A stretch of DNA of 14,724 bases, from positions 1 through 14,724 of the forward strand of contig JAGHAR010000063.1 in assembly GCA_021161405.1 (NCBI GenBank). The letters run 5' to 3'. Numbering within the stretch: position 1 is the first letter of the stretch; each line of letters begins with the position of its first letter. This stretch comes from Candidatus Iainarchaeum sp. (GTDB taxonomy: Archaea; Iainarchaeota; Iainarchaeia; Iainarchaeales; JAGHAR01). A program made the position numbers and the translations under genes. Below the pieces are notes generated by a model that did not search any database, was not told where the DNA came from, and was given only the letters and a program-made list of their open reading frames with translations. Of the stretch, positions 12,965-14,724 are shown one piece after another.

Positions 12965-14230
12965 CTATAATTCTATTTCCATTCCGTTCTCTGCAATAGT
13001 TGCATCTATGCCAATTTCTTCCTTTATCCTATCTTTAAATATATCCGCAACATCTGAATCAGCGTGCACAATAATTACTCTTTCAGGAGACCATTTCTTC
13101 AAGGCGTAAAGCATATCGCTTTGAGAAGCATGCGCGCTAAAGTCAAACTTCCTAACAGTTGCCTCAACATCTACAAAGCCATCTTCTATTTGTATCTTTC
13201 CTGTCTCTAGGAGAATCCTGCCAGGAGTGCCCTCTACTTGATATCCTGTAAGCAGTATGCTGGAATTCTTATCCTTATAGATGTGCTTCAAATAATGCTG
13301 CACTGGGCCTCCTTGAAGCATTCCGCTTGTCGTAATTATTACACATGGTTTCTTTACTATCTTCTTTCTCATCCTTGAATTTTTAATCCAGATTGCTTTC
13401 TTCAATGCCTTCTTTAATTTCTTCGGAGTTTTTAGATAAGAAGGATAGTCCATAAAAATTCTCGATGCTTTCTGCGCCATTCCGTCCAGATAAATTTCCG
13501 CAGACACGTTATACTCTGCCAGAACCTCCACTAACTCTTGTGATCGAGCAACAGCAAATGCTGGCACTAAAGCGATGCCGCCTTTTGCTATAGTTTCCTC
13601 AACAGTTTCATAGAATATTTTTTCTGTTTCTCTTCTCGGAGGATGGTCTCTATCGCCGTAAGTACCCTCAATTACAACTATATCAACCTTGCCAACGTTT
13701 AGGTCTGCTCCTTTAAATAAGCGTGTTTCGCTTGGATTAAAGTCGCCTGTATAGAGCAGTGTTTTATTCTCAAAATGTAGCTTTGTAAGCATCGAACCGA
13801 GAATATGTCCAGCGTCAAAGAATTCAGCATATATGTTTTCAGTTATATCCAAGCCGCTCTTATACCTTACAGGGAATGCAAACTTCTCTGTTAATGCAAT
13901 TTCATCCTCTGTAAATTCTGGAACCATCCCTTCTAAGCCGGCAATCTTCAGCGCATCAAACCAGAGCATTTTACTTAAGTCCAATGTTGGTTGGGTAAGG
14001 AAGGTAAGAAATGTACTCCTAAGGAACAAGTGCGGCAAATTTCCAGAGTGGTCTAAATGTGCATGGGAAATTATCGCAGCATTTATGTTTGTGTTTAATG
14101 GCAGAGGATACTCTATAGTATCTGGCATAATCTTTACTCCTCTATCAAGCAATACTTTGTCAGTTGCATCCAACAAAAAAGAGCTTCTACCAACCTCTCT
14201 GCCAGCTCCCAATATACTCAAAGTAGCCAT
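12965..14230 (-). CDS. Beta-CASP ribonuclease, archaeal CPSF-like without KH domains (aCPSF2-like)
   Basis: A 421-residue metallo-beta-lactamase/beta-CASP ribonuclease of the CPSF73-related archaeal group that acts in RNA processing and decay. Motifs in order: HAHLDH (residues 56-61), His142 in GHILGS, Asp163 in YTGDFN, beta-CASP motif A EGTYGDRDH (from Glu188), PAFAVARSQE, TSGMLQGGP (301-309), His367 in FSAHAS and His389 in VHAD (VHGE is more usual). There are no N-terminal KH domains, which separates it from aCPSF1, and the length fits aCPSF2 better than RNase J. The ATG at 14230 is preferred over the GTG at 14248 because AGGTG lies just upstream and the conserved ILGAGREVG follows directly. 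It converges on the coiled-coil gene and lies 39 bases after the DUF1858 gene. Confidence 0.93.
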   Translation of the reverse strand: MATLSILGAGREVGRSSFLLDATDKVLLDRGVKIMPDTIEYPLPLNTNINAAIISHAHLDHSGNLPHLFLRSTFLTFLTQPTLDLSKMLWFDALKIAGLEGMVPEFTEDEIALTEKFAFPVRYKSGLDITENIYAEFFDAGHILGSMLTKLHFENKTLLYTGDFNPSETRLFKGADLNVGKVDIVVIEGTYGDRDHPPRRETEKIFYETVEETIAKGGIALVPAFAVARSQELVEVLAEYNVSAEIYLDGMAQKASRIFMDYPSYLKTPKKLKKALKKAIWIKNSRMRKKIVKKPCVIITTSGMLQGGPVQHYLKHIYKDKNSSILLTGYQVEGTPGRILLETGKIQIEDGFVDVEATVRKFDFSAHASQSDMLYALKKWSPERVIIVHADSDVADIFKDRIKEEIGIDATIAENGMEIEL

Positions 14231-14269
14231 ATATACACCTGCTAACACAATTAAAAATTAAGGCCTGAA

Positions 14270-14482
14270 TTACTGCTCAATTGCCTCATTTAATTTTTTG
14301 AGCAATTTCTTTTCATCAATGTTATGAACTTTTGCTGCCTCGGAAATTTTCTCCATAGAAGCCACAGGACAGTTGATGCACTGCATTCCAAACTTAAGGA
14401 AAATATCTGCTGTATTTGGATATTTACTGAGAACATCAATTAACCGCATCTCTCCTGTAATTTTATCTCTGCTCTTCTGCAT
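14270..14482 (-). CDS. DUF1858 redox-disulfide protein
   Basis: A 70-residue single-domain protein matching DUF1858, also described as hybrid-cluster-protein-associated redox disulfide domain. Typical features are the N-terminal KITGEMRLIDVLSKYPNTADIF, the C-x-x-C in FGMQCINCPVASMEKISEAA, and the closing HNIDEKKLLKKLNEAI. The two cysteines are thought to form a redox-active disulfide or hold a cofactor; the exact role is unknown. It lies 19 bases after the ferredoxin gene on the same strand, so the two are probably co-transcribed and may form an electron-transfer pair. The ATG at 14482 is chosen because the conserved segment begins a few residues later; an internal ATG at 14449 follows AGGAGAG too closely to be likely. 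Confidence 0.88.
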   Translation of the reverse strand: MQKSRDKITGEMRLIDVLSKYPNTADIFLKFGMQCINCPVASMEKISEAAKVHNIDEKKLLKKLNEAIEQ

Positions 14483-14501
14483 ACTAATCTGCCGATATTG
14501 T

Positions 14502-14681
14502 TCATTTTACCTCTATTGCTTTATTCGGGCAGCTAACCTCACAAGCTCTGCAACCAATGCATGCCTCTGGCTTTACAACCTCTGCCTTGTTATCCTTTAC
14601 CTCAAATACTTTCATTGGACATACTTGCACGCATGTGCCACAGCCATTGCATTTCTCCTTATCAACATAAGGCCTTACCAA
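14502..14681 (-). CDS. 2[4Fe-4S] ferredoxin with TTG start
   Basis: A 59-residue bacterial-type ferredoxin, a small soluble electron carrier. It has two complete cluster motifs: Cys11, Cys14, Cys17, Cys21 followed by Pro, and Cys41, Cys44, Cys47, Cys51 followed by Pro. Each shows C-x2-C-x2-C-x3-C-P, so two 4Fe-4S clusters are expected. There is no ATG in a suitable place. A TTG at 14681 gives MVRPYVDKEKC and has a strong GAGGTGG site four bases upstream, which decides the start; the frame is closed by a stop codon shortly before. The DUF1858 gene follows in the same direction. It may be the terminal carrier for that protein or serve a general oxidoreductase outside the window. Confidence 0.9.
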   Translation of the reverse strand: MVRPYVDKEKCNGCGTCVQVCPMKVFEVKDNKAEVVKPEACIGCRACEVSCPNKAIEVK

Positions 14682-14724
14682 AAAACCACCTCTTGTTGAA
14701 ATTTATTAGAAAATTAAGAATTCA

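Noticed and set aside
13833..14261. Plus-strand reading frame opposite the beta-CASP gene
   Set aside because: It is a shadow of the conserved metallo-beta-lactamase motifs on the minus strand and has no ribosome site.
1..14724. Defence island, prophage or CRISPR system
   Set aside because: No direct-repeat array, integrase, transposase or known defence gene was seen. Most genes are housekeeping translation, RNA and redox functions.

Overview
The window reads as AT-rich, very compact archaeal chromosome. Signs of Archaea are an NMD3-family protein, two CPSF-like metallo-beta-lactamase ribonucleases, TATA boxes about 25-28 nt upstream of start codons (typical of leaderless archaeal mRNAs), and operon-internal starts preceded by GAGGTGG-like Shine-Dalgarno (SD) sites. 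Several small orphan proteins and a bacterial-type aspartyl-tRNA synthetase suggest a reduced, possibly DPANN-like lineage; that placement is inference. No mobile element, CRISPR array, rRNA or tRNA was found, and no stretch longer than 300 bases lacks a gene.

Layout, left to right. At 1-138 (minus) is the N-terminus of a thymidylate-kinase-like P-loop protein, cut by the window edge. A 154-base intergenic region holds a hairpin-plus-T7 terminator. It closes a seven-gene minus-strand operon (5884 down to 293): gatC, an HD-domain nucleotidase-like gene, gatA, an inositol-monophosphatase-family gene, gatB, a YjbQ-family gene and an NMD3-like gene. Nearly all junctions overlap or are separated by a few bases. 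Upstream, also on minus, is aspS overlapping a small orphan gene (8017-5926), then an HhH-GPD DNA glycosylase (8761-8060), two overlapping-signal orphan genes (9601-8791) and a CPSF-like nuclease (10614-9643). Two plus-strand genes follow (10651-12949): a protein with an atypical kinase-like C-terminal half, and a long coiled-coil protein with a Lys/Arg tail. The right end is minus again: a beta-CASP ribonuclease, a DUF1858 redox-disulfide protein and a two-cluster ferredoxin with a TTG start.

How they fit together. AspRS plus GatCAB is the classic two-step route to Asn-tRNA(Asn): a non-discriminating AspRS mischarges tRNA(Asn) with Asp and GatCAB amidates it. The AspRS carries a His at a position linked to the non-discriminating type. 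GatCAB may also serve Gln-tRNA(Gln). NMD3 and the two metallo-beta-lactamase proteins extend the theme to ribosome and RNA metabolism. The least explained part is a set of four orphan proteins beginning MP-x-R/K-R/K, one of which has the kinase-like fold with His in place of the catalytic Asp.
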